Source: Curvibacter sp. AEP1-3 (GTDB taxonomy: Bacteria; Pseudomonadota; Gammaproteobacteria; Burkholderiales; Burkholderiaceae_C). Taken from it: DNA of 64,000 nt. The notes below the pieces were generated by a model. The model saw only the letters and a list, made by a program, of their open reading frames with translations, had not been told where the DNA came from and searched no databases. Both the position numbers and the translations under genes were made by a program. Within the stretch, counting starts at the first letter, position 1; each line of letters starts with the position of its first letter. Below, one piece after another: positions 33,871 to 42,670 of the stretch. Location of the stretch: positions 2,892,201-2,956,200 of the forward strand of contig NZ_CP015698.1 in NCBI RefSeq assembly GCF_002163715.1. The letters are read 5' to 3'.

Positions 33871-34815
33871 TCAGACCACCGGCTGGTGGTCGGCGTCTGG
33901 CCGGTGGGCCGGGTCTACATGGGTCATCAAGTTGAGGACCCGGTGGCGCTTGAGCACCGCGTTGCGTGCTGCCACGGCAATGTTGTGCCCCTCTTCGACG
34001 GTGAGTTTGGCGTCCACTTCAATGTGGGCGTCGGCTACCACCATGTCGCCCATCTTGCGGGTGCGCACATCGTGCACACCGGCTACACCGGGGGTGGCCA
34101 TCAGGGTGCTGCGTATGGCTTGTACTTCTTCTTCATCCACCGCGCGGTCCATCAGGTCGTGCAGCGCGTCCCAGCCGAAGCTCCAGCCCATCTTGCCCAC
34201 CATGAAGCCCACAATCAGCGCCGCAATCGGGTCCAGCAGCGGGTAGCCGGCCATGCTGCCCAGAATGCCCAGGCTCACCACGAGTGATGATGCCGCGTCC
34301 GAGCGCGCATGCCACGCGTTGGCGACCAGCAGGCTGGACTTCACGGCTTTGGCCGTGCGCAGCATGTAGCGGAACAAGAGCTCCTTGGTGGCAATAGCGG
34401 CCAGCGCCACCCACAGGGAGGTGAAGTGCGCCGGGGCGATGGTGTCGGGGGCTTCCAGCTTCTGAAGCGCGGACCAGATCATGCCGCCACCTACTGCCAG
34501 CAGAATGGCGCCCAGGGCCAGGGAAGCCGCCGTCTCGAAGCGTTGGTGGCCGTAGGGGTGGTCAACGTCCGCGTCTTTCTTGGCATGGTGCCCTGCAAAC
34601 AGCACCACAAAGTCCGACACCAGGTCGGACAGCGAATGGATGCCGTCCGCGATCAGCGCCTGCGATTTGGTGAGCGTTCCCACGATGACTTGGGCACTGG
34701 CCAAAAGAACGTTCACGACCACACTCACCCAAGTGCTGCGGGAGGCCGCGGCTGCGCGCTCTGCGGCGCTGTGGGGGGCGTGTTCGGAGTCGTCGTCTTG
34801 TTCAGTGAATTGCAT
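33871..34815 (-). CDS. cation diffusion facilitator (Zn/Fe/Mn efflux)
   Basis: 314 residues. Six membrane helices span about 25-210, with metal-site motifs HSLSDLVSDFVVLFAGHHA (HxxxD in helix 2) and ARSDAASSLVVSLGILGS (helix 5), and a cytoplasmic C-terminal domain from about 215 (DVRTRKMGDMVVADAHIEVD). It exports divalent cations from the cytoplasm in exchange for protons. Which metal cannot be fixed; the HxxxD pair is as in FieF-like transporters. It is separated by 35 bp from topB on the same strand. Confidence 0.9.
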   Translation of the reverse strand: MQFTEQDDDSEHAPHSAAERAAAASRSTWVSVVVNVLLASAQVIVGTLTKSQALIADGIHSLSDLVSDFVVLFAGHHAKKDADVDHPYGHQRFETAASLALGAILLAVGGGMIWSALQKLEAPDTIAPAHFTSLWVALAAIATKELLFRYMLRTAKAVKSSLLVANAWHARSDAASSLVVSLGILGSMAGYPLLDPIAALIVGFMVGKMGWSFGWDALHDLMDRAVDEEEVQAIRSTLMATPGVAGVHDVRTRKMGDMVVADAHIEVDAKLTVEEGHNIAVAARNAVLKRHRVLNLMTHVDPAHRPDADHQPVV

Positions 34816-34850
34816 GGTCTGCAGTGTGCCTCGGGAAGCTGAAGGCGCCC

Positions 34851-37796
34851 TTAACTGAGGTGCTTGCCGGCAATGCCGGCCAGCTCAAACATGGTGACCT
34901 GCGGCTTGCCGAATACCGCGAGCAGCTTGGCATCGGCGTTGATGCTGCGCTTGTCCTTGGCGTCCTGCAGGCCGTTGGCCTTGATGTAGTCCCACAGCTT
35001 TTTCATGACCTGCGGGCGCGCGATCGGCTCGGCACCGATCACTGCAGCCAACTCGGCGCTGGGTTGCTTGCCGCTGGCGGCGGTAGTCTTGCGGGGGGCT
35101 TTGGGCTTGGCCTCTTTGACGGCAGCAGCTTTTTTTGCAGGGGCTTTTTTGGCTGCGGTGCCCGCAGTACCTGCGCGAGCAGCTCCTGCTTTTGTAGCGG
35201 CTGTGGTTTTTGCAGCTGCTTTGTAGGCCGTTTTGCGGGGTGGGAACTTGGAGGGGGCGAACTCGAAGTTCACCTTGCCTTCGGTCGCATCCCAGGCCAG
35301 CATCGCCTTGAAGTTGCGGCGGGTGCGCATGGAGACAAACTTCTCCAACATATCGGTCTTGCCGGTGGCCAGCAGCTTTTGCATCTGCTCGCGCTCGATA
35401 GGCTGCTGCAAGATGATCTGGCCGCTCTTGAAGTCGCAGCTCGGGGTAGGCTGGCCATCAGTGGGCACCGATTTTTCGCACACATAGTTCTTGCCGTGCT
35501 CAAAGACATTGCCGCCGCACTTGGGGCAGGCGCCCAGCGCGGTTTGTGCGCTGAAATCGATGATCTCGCCGTCTTCCTCGCCGGCCTTGTCGTCGCCGAA
35601 GTCGAACTCCAGTTTGTAGTTCTTGGCTTCTTCATCAAACTTGATGACCATCTCGGCCACAAAAGGCCAGCCGGCTTTGGAGCGGAAACCGTCCAGCGGG
35701 CCAATGTGCTTATCGCGCAGGAACTGCTCCACTTCGGCCAGCTCAAAAGTGCGGCCTGCGGGAGACTTGCCGAACGAGAAGCCGCATCCTTCGCTGTGAC
35801 CGTCTGCACCGGTGCAGGTGTAGCGGCGATAGTTTTCCTTCACGATGCCACTACAGTTGGGGCACGGAGCTGCGAGCGTGGCGTAGTCACCGGGGATGGT
35901 GTCGCGGTCGTATTCCTTGGCTTTCCGGACCATGTGCTCGGTCATGGCGGCAATCTCGGCCATGAACTTTTCGCGGCTGAGTTTGCCCTGCTCCATTTGG
36001 GCGAGCTTGTATTCCCATTCGCCGGTGAGTTCGGCCTTGGTCAGTTCCTGCACATCCAAGCCGCGCAAGAGCGTCATGAGCTGAAAGGACTTGGCGGTGG
36101 GAATCAGCTCGCGGCCTTCGCGCAGCATGTACTTTTCGGCGATCAGACCTTCGATGATGCTGGAGCGGGTGGCTGGTGTGCCCAAGCCTTTCTCTTGCAT
36201 GGCTTCGCGCAGCTCGTCGTCTTCCACGGTTTTGCCGGCACCTTCCATGGCGCCAAGCAGCGTCGCTTCGGAGTAGCGTGCAGGCGGTTTGGTCTTGAGG
36301 CCCTTGGGGTCTACCGGGTCGCCCTTGACCTTTTCACCGGGCGCTACGGGCACTAGGTTCTGGCCCTTGTCGCCTTCTTTGGCGTCTTCCACTTCAGCGG
36401 CGGCTTCTTTGCCGTAGATGGCCAGCCAGCCCGGCTTGACCAGTACCTTGCCTTCTGTTTTGAAGGCGTGCTGGGCAGCGGTGGTGATGCGGGTGGTAAC
36501 TTGGTACTCCGCGCTGGGGAAGAACACCGCCATGAAGCGGCGCACGACCAGGTCGTAAAGTTTTTGCTCCGCCTCGCTCAGGCCGCTGGGCGCTTGCAGA
36601 GTGGGGATGATGGCAAAGTGATCCGAGACCTTGGCGTTGTCGAACACGCGTTTGGTGGGCTTGATGTAGTTTCCATTCAGTGCGACCAGGGCGTGGGGCG
36701 CCAGGTGGCGCATGTCGCTGTCGGCCAGCATCTCGAAGGTCTTTTTCACCACGGGCACATAGTCTTCCGGCAGGGCGCGGGAATCGGTACGCGGGTAGGT
36801 CAGGGCCTTGTGGCGCTCGTAGAGGCTCTGGGCAATCTGCAAAGTGGTCTTGGCGGAGAAGCCGAACTTGCCGTTGGCTTCACGTTGCAGGCTGGTCAGG
36901 TCAAACAGCAGGGGGGAAGCTTGCGTGGTGGGCTTGCTTTCCTCCGTCACGGTGGCTGGCTGGCCGCGCACGGCGTCTGCAATGGCCTTGGCTTCGGCCA
37001 GGGACCAGACGCGGTCGGCCTTCTTTTCAGCGTCGTCCGCATCCTTCTTGTGCGCAGGGTTGAACCACTTGGCGGGGTACTCACCGGCTTGGGCGGCAAA
37101 GGTGGCGTGTACTTCCCAATAGTCGCGGCTCACAAACTTGCGGATCAGCTCTTCGCGCTCGACCACCACGGACAAGGTGGGCGTTTGCACCCGGCCCACG
37201 GTGGTCAGGAAGAAGCCGCCATCGCGGCTATTGAAAGCCGTCATGGCGCGGGTGCCGTTGATGCCCACCAGCCAGTCGGCCTCCGACCGGCAGCGCGCGG
37301 CATCGGCCAGGGGCTGCATCTGGGCATTGGTGCGCAGGTGGTCAAAGCCATCGCGGATGGCTTGGGGCGTCATGGACTGCAGCCACAAGCGGCTCACCGG
37401 CTTGCCCAGCGGCTTGGCGCCACCGGCGTACTGCTCGATCAGGCGGAAGATCAGTTCTCCTTCGCGACCCGCGTCACAGGCGTTTACCAGCTTGTCCACG
37501 TCTTTGCGTTTGGCCAGCTTGACCACGGCGTTCAGGCGCGTCTTGGTCTTGTCCACGGGCTTGAGGTCGAAGTGCGGCGGGATCACCGGCAGGTGCGCAA
37601 AGCTCCACTTGCCACGCTTGACGTCATATTGTTCAGGGGCCTGGATCTCGACCAGGTGGCCTACGGCGCTGGAGACGACATAGGTGTCGCTCTCGAAGTA
37701 CTCATCATGTTTCTCAAACTTGCCGGCCACCGGTGTGAGTGCACGCACGATGTCTTGGGCGACCGACGGCTTTTCCGCAATAACTAATGTTTTCAT
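34851..37796 (-). CDS. topB: DNA topoisomerase III
   Basis: 981 residues from the ATG at 37796 (MKTLVIAEKPSVAQDIV, the Toprim start). The Toprim acids are in NACDAGREGELI near residue 100 and the catalytic tyrosine is Tyr334 in ALTYPRTDS. Two C-terminal zinc-ribbon-like modules have CPNCSGIVKE with CTGADGHSEGC and CPKCGGNVFE with YVCEKS. The tail is a low-complexity Ala/Lys stretch (about residues 845-920), followed by a SWIB-like end (PQVMKKLWDYIKANGLQD, INADAKLLAVFG). The enzyme is longer than the E. coli one (653) because of these extensions. It is a type IA topoisomerase that decatenates single-stranded DNA. Confidence 0.92.
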   Translation of the reverse strand: MKTLVIAEKPSVAQDIVRALTPVAGKFEKHDEYFESDTYVVSSAVGHLVEIQAPEQYDVKRGKWSFAHLPVIPPHFDLKPVDKTKTRLNAVVKLAKRKDVDKLVNACDAGREGELIFRLIEQYAGGAKPLGKPVSRLWLQSMTPQAIRDGFDHLRTNAQMQPLADAARCRSEADWLVGINGTRAMTAFNSRDGGFFLTTVGRVQTPTLSVVVEREELIRKFVSRDYWEVHATFAAQAGEYPAKWFNPAHKKDADDAEKKADRVWSLAEAKAIADAVRGQPATVTEESKPTTQASPLLFDLTSLQREANGKFGFSAKTTLQIAQSLYERHKALTYPRTDSRALPEDYVPVVKKTFEMLADSDMRHLAPHALVALNGNYIKPTKRVFDNAKVSDHFAIIPTLQAPSGLSEAEQKLYDLVVRRFMAVFFPSAEYQVTTRITTAAQHAFKTEGKVLVKPGWLAIYGKEAAAEVEDAKEGDKGQNLVPVAPGEKVKGDPVDPKGLKTKPPARYSEATLLGAMEGAGKTVEDDELREAMQEKGLGTPATRSSIIEGLIAEKYMLREGRELIPTAKSFQLMTLLRGLDVQELTKAELTGEWEYKLAQMEQGKLSREKFMAEIAAMTEHMVRKAKEYDRDTIPGDYATLAAPCPNCSGIVKENYRRYTCTGADGHSEGCGFSFGKSPAGRTFELAEVEQFLRDKHIGPLDGFRSKAGWPFVAEMVIKFDEEAKNYKLEFDFGDDKAGEEDGEIIDFSAQTALGACPKCGGNVFEHGKNYVCEKSVPTDGQPTPSCDFKSGQIILQQPIEREQMQKLLATGKTDMLEKFVSMRTRRNFKAMLAWDATEGKVNFEFAPSKFPPRKTAYKAAAKTTAATKAGAARAGTAGTAAKKAPAKKAAAVKEAKPKAPRKTTAASGKQPSAELAAVIGAEPIARPQVMKKLWDYIKANGLQDAKDKRSINADAKLLAVFGKPQVTMFELAGIAGKHLS

Positions 37797-37815
37797 CTGA
37801 CTACAATCCGGTTCT

Positions 37816-37866
37816 CGCGTGCGCGCAGGCGCGCACTTGCACACGCAGGCACGCACACATGCGCGC
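37816..37866. other. alternating purine-pyrimidine tract
   Basis: Runs of 12, 8, 9 and 17 strictly alternating bases (CGCGTGCGCGCA, CACGCACACATGCGCGC and others), broken only by single dinucleotides, fill half of the 102 bp gap between the divergent topB and SET-domain genes. This composition favours left-handed Z-DNA under negative supercoiling. Confidence 0.6.
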
Positions 37867-37898
37867 CCATACGATTCACCATACCAAATTTTCCATCC

Positions 37899-38390
37899 GT
37901 GGCAAAAACCCCAGTGAAATCCTCCGCCGGCGTATCGACTTCGAACCAGCGCCGCATCCAGACCCGGCGCTCCGGGGTACATGGCAAAGGGGTGTTCGCA
38001 CTGCAGGACATTGCTGAGGGTGAAACCATCATCGAGTATGTGGGCGAAGTGATCAGCTGGCAGGAGGCCCAGGACCGCCACCCCCACGATCCCAAAGACC
38101 CGAACCACACTTTTTACTTCTCGCTGGAAAACGGCAATGTGATTGATGCCCTGTACGGCGGCAATTCCTCCCGCTGGATCAACCATTCCTGTGACGGCAA
38201 TTGCATCGCCGATGAGGAAGAGGGGCGCGTGTTCATCAAGGCCTTGCGCAATATCAGCGCGGGTGAAGAGCTGAACTATGACTACGGCCTGATTCTGGAA
38301 GAGCGCTACACCGCCAAACTCAAGGCCGAGTACCCCTGCTGGTGCGGCAGTGCCAATTGCCGCGGCACCCTTCTTGCCCCCAAAAGATGA
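37899..38390 (+). CDS. SET-domain protein (putative lysine methyltransferase)
   Basis: 163 residues with a GTG start. The SET core is complete: GVHGKGVFALQDIAEGETII near 26-45, the S-adenosylmethionine-binding/pseudoknot motif NHSCDGNC near 95, and ELNYDYG near 124 with the catalytic Tyr. A post-SET zinc motif CWCGSANCRG follows at 147. Such proteins methylate lysines in eukaryotes and in some bacteria; the bacterial target is unknown. It is divergent from topB and overlaps birA (ATGA), so it is probably cotranscribed with birA. Confidence 0.88.
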   Translation: MAKTPVKSSAGVSTSNQRRIQTRRSGVHGKGVFALQDIAEGETIIEYVGEVISWQEAQDRHPHDPKDPNHTFYFSLENGNVIDALYGGNSSRWINHSCDGNCIADEEEGRVFIKALRNISAGEELNYDYGLILEERYTAKLKAEYPCWCGSANCRGTLLAPKR

Positions 38391-39166
38391 GCATGCGCTG
38401 GCCCGCTGAAGCGATCTGGGAGGAGGTGTTTGCCGTGCTCCCGGGCTTCAGTGTGGAGATCCTGCCGGAGGTGGATTCCACCAACACCGAACTGATGCGC
38501 CGTGCCCGTGCCGGACTCACCGACCCCGTCCTGCTGGTGGGCGAGCGTCAGACCGCAGGCCGCGGCCGCTTGGGCCGCGACTGGAAGAGTGACACCCGGG
38601 GCGATGGCGGCACGCTGACTTTTTCACTGGGGCTGCCCTTGCAGCCGCAAGACTGGTCGGGCTTGTCCTTGGCGGTCGGTTTGTCGGTAGTGCAAAGCCT
38701 GCACCCGGACCTGCAACTGAAGTGGCCCAACGATGTGTGGTGGCAAGGCCGCAAGTTGGCCGGCATCCTGATAGAGACCGCCAGTGCCGGGGACCAGCGC
38801 TACGCGGTGATCGGTATCGGCATCAACATCACTCCCCGCCAGGGCGACGGTTTGCGTACGCCACCTGCCGCCTTGCAGGAGTTGATGCCCGGGCTCGATG
38901 CACCCGCGGTATTGCAGAAGGTGGCGGCGCCCTTGGTGCACGCCGTGCAGGTGTTTGCCTCTCAGGGCTTTGCGCCATTGCGTCAGGCTTTCCATGGACG
39001 CGACTTGTTGTACGGTCAGCCGGTCGTCTGCACGGATGGTACGCAGGGCATCGCCAAAGGCGTAGATGCGGGTGGCGTGCTGCTGGTGCATACTGACAAC
39101 GGCCTTGTCAAAATCAATAGCGCGGAGGTGAGTGTGCGCCCCGCATCCCCTTCCTCTCTGTCCTGA
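38387..39166 (+). CDS. birA: biotin--[acetyl-CoA-carboxylase] ligase
   Basis: 259 residues from the ATG that overlaps the SET-gene stop; the longer frame upstream belongs to that gene. The biotin-protein ligase core has VDSTNTELMRRA near 28, the ATP/biotin loop GERQTAGRGRLGRDW near 55, LKWPNDVWWQGRKLAGIL near 110, and GIGINI near 145. No N-terminal DNA-binding domain is present, so unlike E. coli BirA it cannot act as repressor in that way. It attaches biotin to the BCCP subunit of acetyl-CoA carboxylase. Confidence 0.93.
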   Translation: MSMRWPAEAIWEEVFAVLPGFSVEILPEVDSTNTELMRRARAGLTDPVLLVGERQTAGRGRLGRDWKSDTRGDGGTLTFSLGLPLQPQDWSGLSLAVGLSVVQSLHPDLQLKWPNDVWWQGRKLAGILIETASAGDQRYAVIGIGINITPRQGDGLRTPPAALQELMPGLDAPAVLQKVAAPLVHAVQVFASQGFAPLRQAFHGRDLLYGQPVVCTDGTQGIAKGVDAGGVLLVHTDNGLVKINSAEVSVRPASPSSLS

Positions 39167-39171
39167 TCCGT

Positions 39172-39831
39172 ATGTTGCGACTGATTGTTCTGGTGCTGTT
39201 ACTGGCCAATGGCGTGTACTTTGCATGGAGCCACGACTACCTGAAGATGTATGGCTTCGGCCCGGTAGCTCCGAACGAGCCGCACCGCATGGAACAGCAG
39301 ATCAAGCCGGAGATGATTCAGCTGCTGAGCGCCGGCGACCTGAAGAAGGCTGAAGCCCAGGTTCAAGCCGATCTGGCCCCCAAGGAATGCCTGCAAGCCG
39401 GCCCGTTTGACGATGAACAGGCCGCCAGCTTGCGCAAAGCGCTGGACGCGGCCCTGCCCAGTGGTAGCTGGCAGATCGAGTCTGTGAAAGAGTCGGCGCG
39501 CTGGATTGTGTACATGGGCAAATATGCCTCCGCCGACCTGCAGGTCAAGAAGCGCGCAGAACTGGACGGAATGGGCATCAAAGCGGATGCGGTCGGTACT
39601 CCTGAGCTGCAACCGGGGCTGGTGCTGGCGGCATTTGATTCAGAAGCTGCTGCGAAGGCTGAATTGGCGAAGCTCGCACCCAAAGGCATTCGCACTGCCA
39701 AGGTGGTGCAGGAGCGCGAAGCAGGCACGGCCAATCAGCTCAAGCTGCCTGCCGTGTCTGAGGCCTTGAAAGTCAAGTTGCAAGACATCAAACCCTCGAT
39801 GGCAGGCCACAGCTTCAAGGCCTGCAGCTAG
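39172..39831 (+). CDS. SPOR-like single-pass membrane protein
   Basis: 219 residues. A signal anchor covers residues 3-20 (RLIVLVLLLANGVYFAWS) and a periplasmic alpha/beta domain follows from about residue 73 (CLQAGPFDDEQAASLRKAL, then WIVYMGKYASADLQVKKRAEL). That shape fits a SPOR domain, which binds denuded peptidoglycan glycan strands. It is five bases downstream of birA, an arrangement common in Burkholderiales. It is convergent with the sensor kinase gene after it. Function is inferred from the domain shape. Confidence 0.7.
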   Translation: MLRLIVLVLLLANGVYFAWSHDYLKMYGFGPVAPNEPHRMEQQIKPEMIQLLSAGDLKKAEAQVQADLAPKECLQAGPFDDEQAASLRKALDAALPSGSWQIESVKESARWIVYMGKYASADLQVKKRAELDGMGIKADAVGTPELQPGLVLAAFDSEAAAKAELAKLAPKGIRTAKVVQEREAGTANQLKLPAVSEALKVKLQDIKPSMAGHSFKACS

Positions 39832-39834
39832 GTC

Positions 39835-41286
39835 TCAAGCGCTTTCCACTTCAATCAGGCGCGAGAAGCGCAGTGTGAAGGTGGTGCCCGGCGGAGCGTG
39901 GCCGGGGCGGCTGTCGTCGACCGCGATCTCTGCATGGTGCTGGCGGGCGATTTCCTGCACGATGGGAAGGCCCAGACCGGAGCCATCAGCTTCATTGCCC
40001 AACGCGCGGTAAAACGGCTGAAACACCAGCTCCCGCTCGGCCAGCGGGATGCCCGGACCGTTGTCTTCCACCTGCAGCACCAGCGCTCCGCTGAAGGGGT
40101 CGAGCAATACACGCGCAGTGATGACGCCTGCGCGCTCTTCGGTGGAAGGCGTGTAGTTGATGGCGTTGTCGACCAGGTTGCGCACCATTTCCTTAAGCAA
40201 AGTAATGTTGCCCTGGATGGAGACGCCCGGCGTGCCGGCCTCCACCCCTTCGTAGCCCAGGTCGATGGACTTTTCCAGTGCGCGGGGTACGCAGTCTCGC
40301 ACTACGTCCATGGTGAGCTTGGCCAGGTCGCAGGGCTGGTGGGCCAGCACGGTGCCACTGCTCTCGGCACGGGCGAGTGCCAGCAGCTGGTTCACCGTGT
40401 GGGTGGCGCGGATGCTGGAACGGCCGATCTGCCGCAGGGACTGCTTGAGATCGTCTGCGCTCGCACCCTGGCGCTGCGCCAGGTCGGCTTGCATGCGAAG
40501 GCCGGCCAGTGGAGTCTTGAGTTGGTGTGCCGCATCGGCCAAAAAGCGCTTCTGCGTGGCAATCGAGTCTTTGAGGCGCATAAGCAGGTCGTTCACCGAC
40601 GACACCAGCGGCACTACTTCCAAGGGAACGGCCTCTACGTCCAGCGGGCTCAGGTCGTCTGGGCTGCGGGCGCGAATGCGTTCTTCCAGTCTGTTTAGCG
40701 GCTTGATTGCTTGCACCAGCGCCAGCCAGACGAGCAGCACGGCCAGCGGAAGGATCACGAACTGCGGCAGCATCACGCCTTTGACAATTTCGGTGGCCAG
40801 CACCGAGCGCTTGTCCATGGTTTCGGCCACTTGCACCAAGGCGGGCCGGCCGTCGGGCACATCCACACGCACCCACATATACGCCACGCGCAGGTCGGTG
40901 CCCTTGAAATCCACCTCGCGCATGCGGATCTCGCCGGGCGGCAGGCGTTCGTCCTCCGGAGGCAGAGGCAGGTCTTTCTCGCCGCTGAGGTATTCGCCCT
41001 TGGTGCCCAGCACCTGGTAATACACGGTGTCCGAGTCGTCGGTGCGCAGCAGCTCGCGCGCCGGCAGCGGCAGCACGAACTGGGCCTTGTTCTTGTTGAC
41101 GGTGATGAGCTGCGCCAGGGCGCCCGCGTTGTATTCGAGCGCGCGGTCAAATGGCTTGCCGGCAATGCCCTGTGCGACCAGCCAGGTGAGCACCAGGCTG
41201 ACCGGCCACAGCAGCAGCAGCGGGGTCAGCATCCAGTCGAGGATTTCCCCGAACAGGCTGCGTTGCTCCCGCTGAAAAATCTTCAC
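39835..41286 (-). CDS. sensor histidine kinase, TctE-like
   Basis: 483 residues with a GTG start that overlaps the regulator stop (GTGA). The first helix is at about 17-38, a periplasmic sensor follows to about 165, the second helix is at about 170-190, then HAMP. The H-box is DAAHQLKTPLAGLRMQADLA near residue 240, the version found in TctE/QseC kinases. N, G1 and G2 boxes (NLVDNAINYTP, VEDNGPGI, GSGLGLPIV) are intact. TctDE relatives control tricarboxylate uptake; no such transporter is nearby, so the signal is open. Confidence 0.9.
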   Translation of the reverse strand: MKIFQREQRSLFGEILDWMLTPLLLLWPVSLVLTWLVAQGIAGKPFDRALEYNAGALAQLITVNKNKAQFVLPLPARELLRTDDSDTVYYQVLGTKGEYLSGEKDLPLPPEDERLPPGEIRMREVDFKGTDLRVAYMWVRVDVPDGRPALVQVAETMDKRSVLATEIVKGVMLPQFVILPLAVLLVWLALVQAIKPLNRLEERIRARSPDDLSPLDVEAVPLEVVPLVSSVNDLLMRLKDSIATQKRFLADAAHQLKTPLAGLRMQADLAQRQGASADDLKQSLRQIGRSSIRATHTVNQLLALARAESSGTVLAHQPCDLAKLTMDVVRDCVPRALEKSIDLGYEGVEAGTPGVSIQGNITLLKEMVRNLVDNAINYTPSTEERAGVITARVLLDPFSGALVLQVEDNGPGIPLAERELVFQPFYRALGNEADGSGLGLPIVQEIARQHHAEIAVDDSRPGHAPPGTTFTLRFSRLIEVESA

Positions 41287-41957
41287 GAGGGAATCTTCTC
41301 CAGGCAGTAGCCCAGTCCACGCACGGTGGCGATGCGGATCGGGCCTTTCTCGATCTTCTTGCGCAGACGGTGGATGTAGACCTCAATGGCGTTGTTACTG
41401 ACCTCTTCACCCCATTCGCAGAGACGCTCTACCAGCTGGTCTTTGCTGACCAAGCGGCCAGCGCGCTGCAGCAGCACTTCCAGGAGGCCGAGTTCGCGGG
41501 CAGAGAGTTCGACCATCTTGCCGTCGATGGTGGCCACACGACCGGCCTGGTCGTAGGTCAGCGGGCCGTGTTTGATACTGCTGCTGGTGGCTCCCATGCC
41601 GCGGCGGATCAGGGCGCGCACGCGCGCTTCGAGCTCTTGCAGGCTGAAGGGTTTGGCCATGTAGTCGTCGGCACCGTAGTCCAGGCCTTTGACACGCTCA
41701 TCCACGCTGTCCGCCGCCGTCAGGATCAGCACTGGCAGCGAGGAACCCCGTGCACGCAGCTTTTTGAGGACTTCCAGTCCGTGCATTTTGGGCAGGCCCA
41801 AGTCCAGGATCAGCAGGTCGAACTCTGTGTTGGTCATGAGTGCGGCATCGGCTTCGGTGCCACTGGCCACATGGTCTACCGCAGCACCTGCGCTGCGCAG
41901 TGCGCGCAGCAGGCCATCGGCCAGAACTTGATCGTCTTCAGCAATGAGAATGCGCAT
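41283..41957 (-). CDS. OmpR-family response regulator, TctD-like
   Basis: 224 residues. The receiver domain shows acids in IAEDDQVL, the phospho-Asp in LLILDLGLPKMHG and Lys in MAKPFS; the winged helix runs from about 125 to 220 with a final VRGLGYCLEKIPS. It is translationally coupled to the kinase. Targets are not visible in the adjacent sequence. Confidence 0.92.
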   Translation of the reverse strand: MRILIAEDDQVLADGLLRALRSAGAAVDHVASGTEADAALMTNTEFDLLILDLGLPKMHGLEVLKKLRARGSSLPVLILTAADSVDERVKGLDYGADDYMAKPFSLQELEARVRALIRRGMGATSSSIKHGPLTYDQAGRVATIDGKMVELSARELGLLEVLLQRAGRLVSKDQLVERLCEWGEEVSNNAIEVYIHRLRKKIEKGPIRIATVRGLGYCLEKIPS

Positions 41958-42050
41958 GTGTGTCTCCGTGCGGGGTGCGGCGCTGCGGCCGCTTGAGTGC
42001 CATTCTAGGCGCCTCGTGCGGGCGCCCTTTTGCGGTGACGCAGCATCCGG

Positions 42051-42527
42051 TCAATGGCTGGCGTAGGCTTCCAGTCCCAGCGTGATGACCGTGGCCACCT
42101 CGGGTCCGACCGATTGTTCCAGCTCCGCCTGTGCCTGCTGCACGGCGTCCTGGTAAGCCTGCACCCATGCCAATCCGGCGGCAGTGAAGCAGATGCGTTT
42201 GGCGCGGGCGTCGGTTGCATCGCTCTCCCGCTGCACCATGCCCCAGGCTTCGCACTGGGTGACCAGCGTGGCCATGGCTTGTTTGGTCATGCCGGCGCGT
42301 GCAGCCAGATCGGTCAGGCGCGTGCCTTGCAGTTCGAGGTGCCGCGTGATGTGGATGTGTGCTGCACCGACCTGCCCGCGCGCGGCCAGGTTGGCCAGAC
42401 CCAGTGGAACTGTCGGGTGACTGCCCATGAGCTGGAGCACCCGCACATCGAACCGCTCCAGCGCCAGGCGCAGCCAGTGGCCGACATGATTGCTTCGCCA
42501 GGTATCTGCATGGGGAGAAGATTGCAT
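42051..42527 (-). CDS. MarR-family transcriptional regulator
   Basis: 158 residues. A winged helix at about residues 55-115 has TRLTDLAARAGMTKQAMATLVTQ as recognition region and a wing with DARAKRICFTAAG. It is divergent from recA across 143 bp, but recA is more likely governed by the LexA-like site in that gap. There is no adjacent efflux or enzyme gene, so the target is unknown. Confidence 0.85.
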   Translation of the reverse strand: MQSSPHADTWRSNHVGHWLRLALERFDVRVLQLMGSHPTVPLGLANLAARGQVGAAHIHITRHLELQGTRLTDLAARAGMTKQAMATLVTQCEAWGMVQRESDATDARAKRICFTAAGLAWVQAYQDAVQQAQAELEQSVGPEVATVITLGLEAYASH

Positions 42528-42591
42528 GGTCTAAATGGTAACGCAAACTGACTAAAAAATAGCTTGTAGCTATTTGACCGTCCTCATAAAC

Positions 42592-42611
42592 TACTGTTCA
42601 AGCATCCAGCC
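42592..42611 (+). promoter_or_regulatory. LexA-box-like site in the recA promoter
   Basis: TACTGTTCAAGCATCCAGCC resembles the recA SOS box of E. coli in its TACTGT, AGCAT and CAG parts (CTGT-N8-CCAG). It lies about 60 bp before the recA start. The site is imperfect, so the assignment rests on its position. Confidence 0.55.
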
Positions 42612-42670
42612 TGTTGTTAAAACCAGATGCAAAAAGTTAGCCCACCAATTGATTTTTTCAGGAGATTTCC

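Noticed and set aside
42557..42575. Inverted repeat AAATAGC / GCTATTT before recA as an operator or terminator
   Set aside because: It has no T-run and no regulator is linked to it; it resembles only the edge of the interspersed repeat family and could be chance, so it was not listed as a feature.
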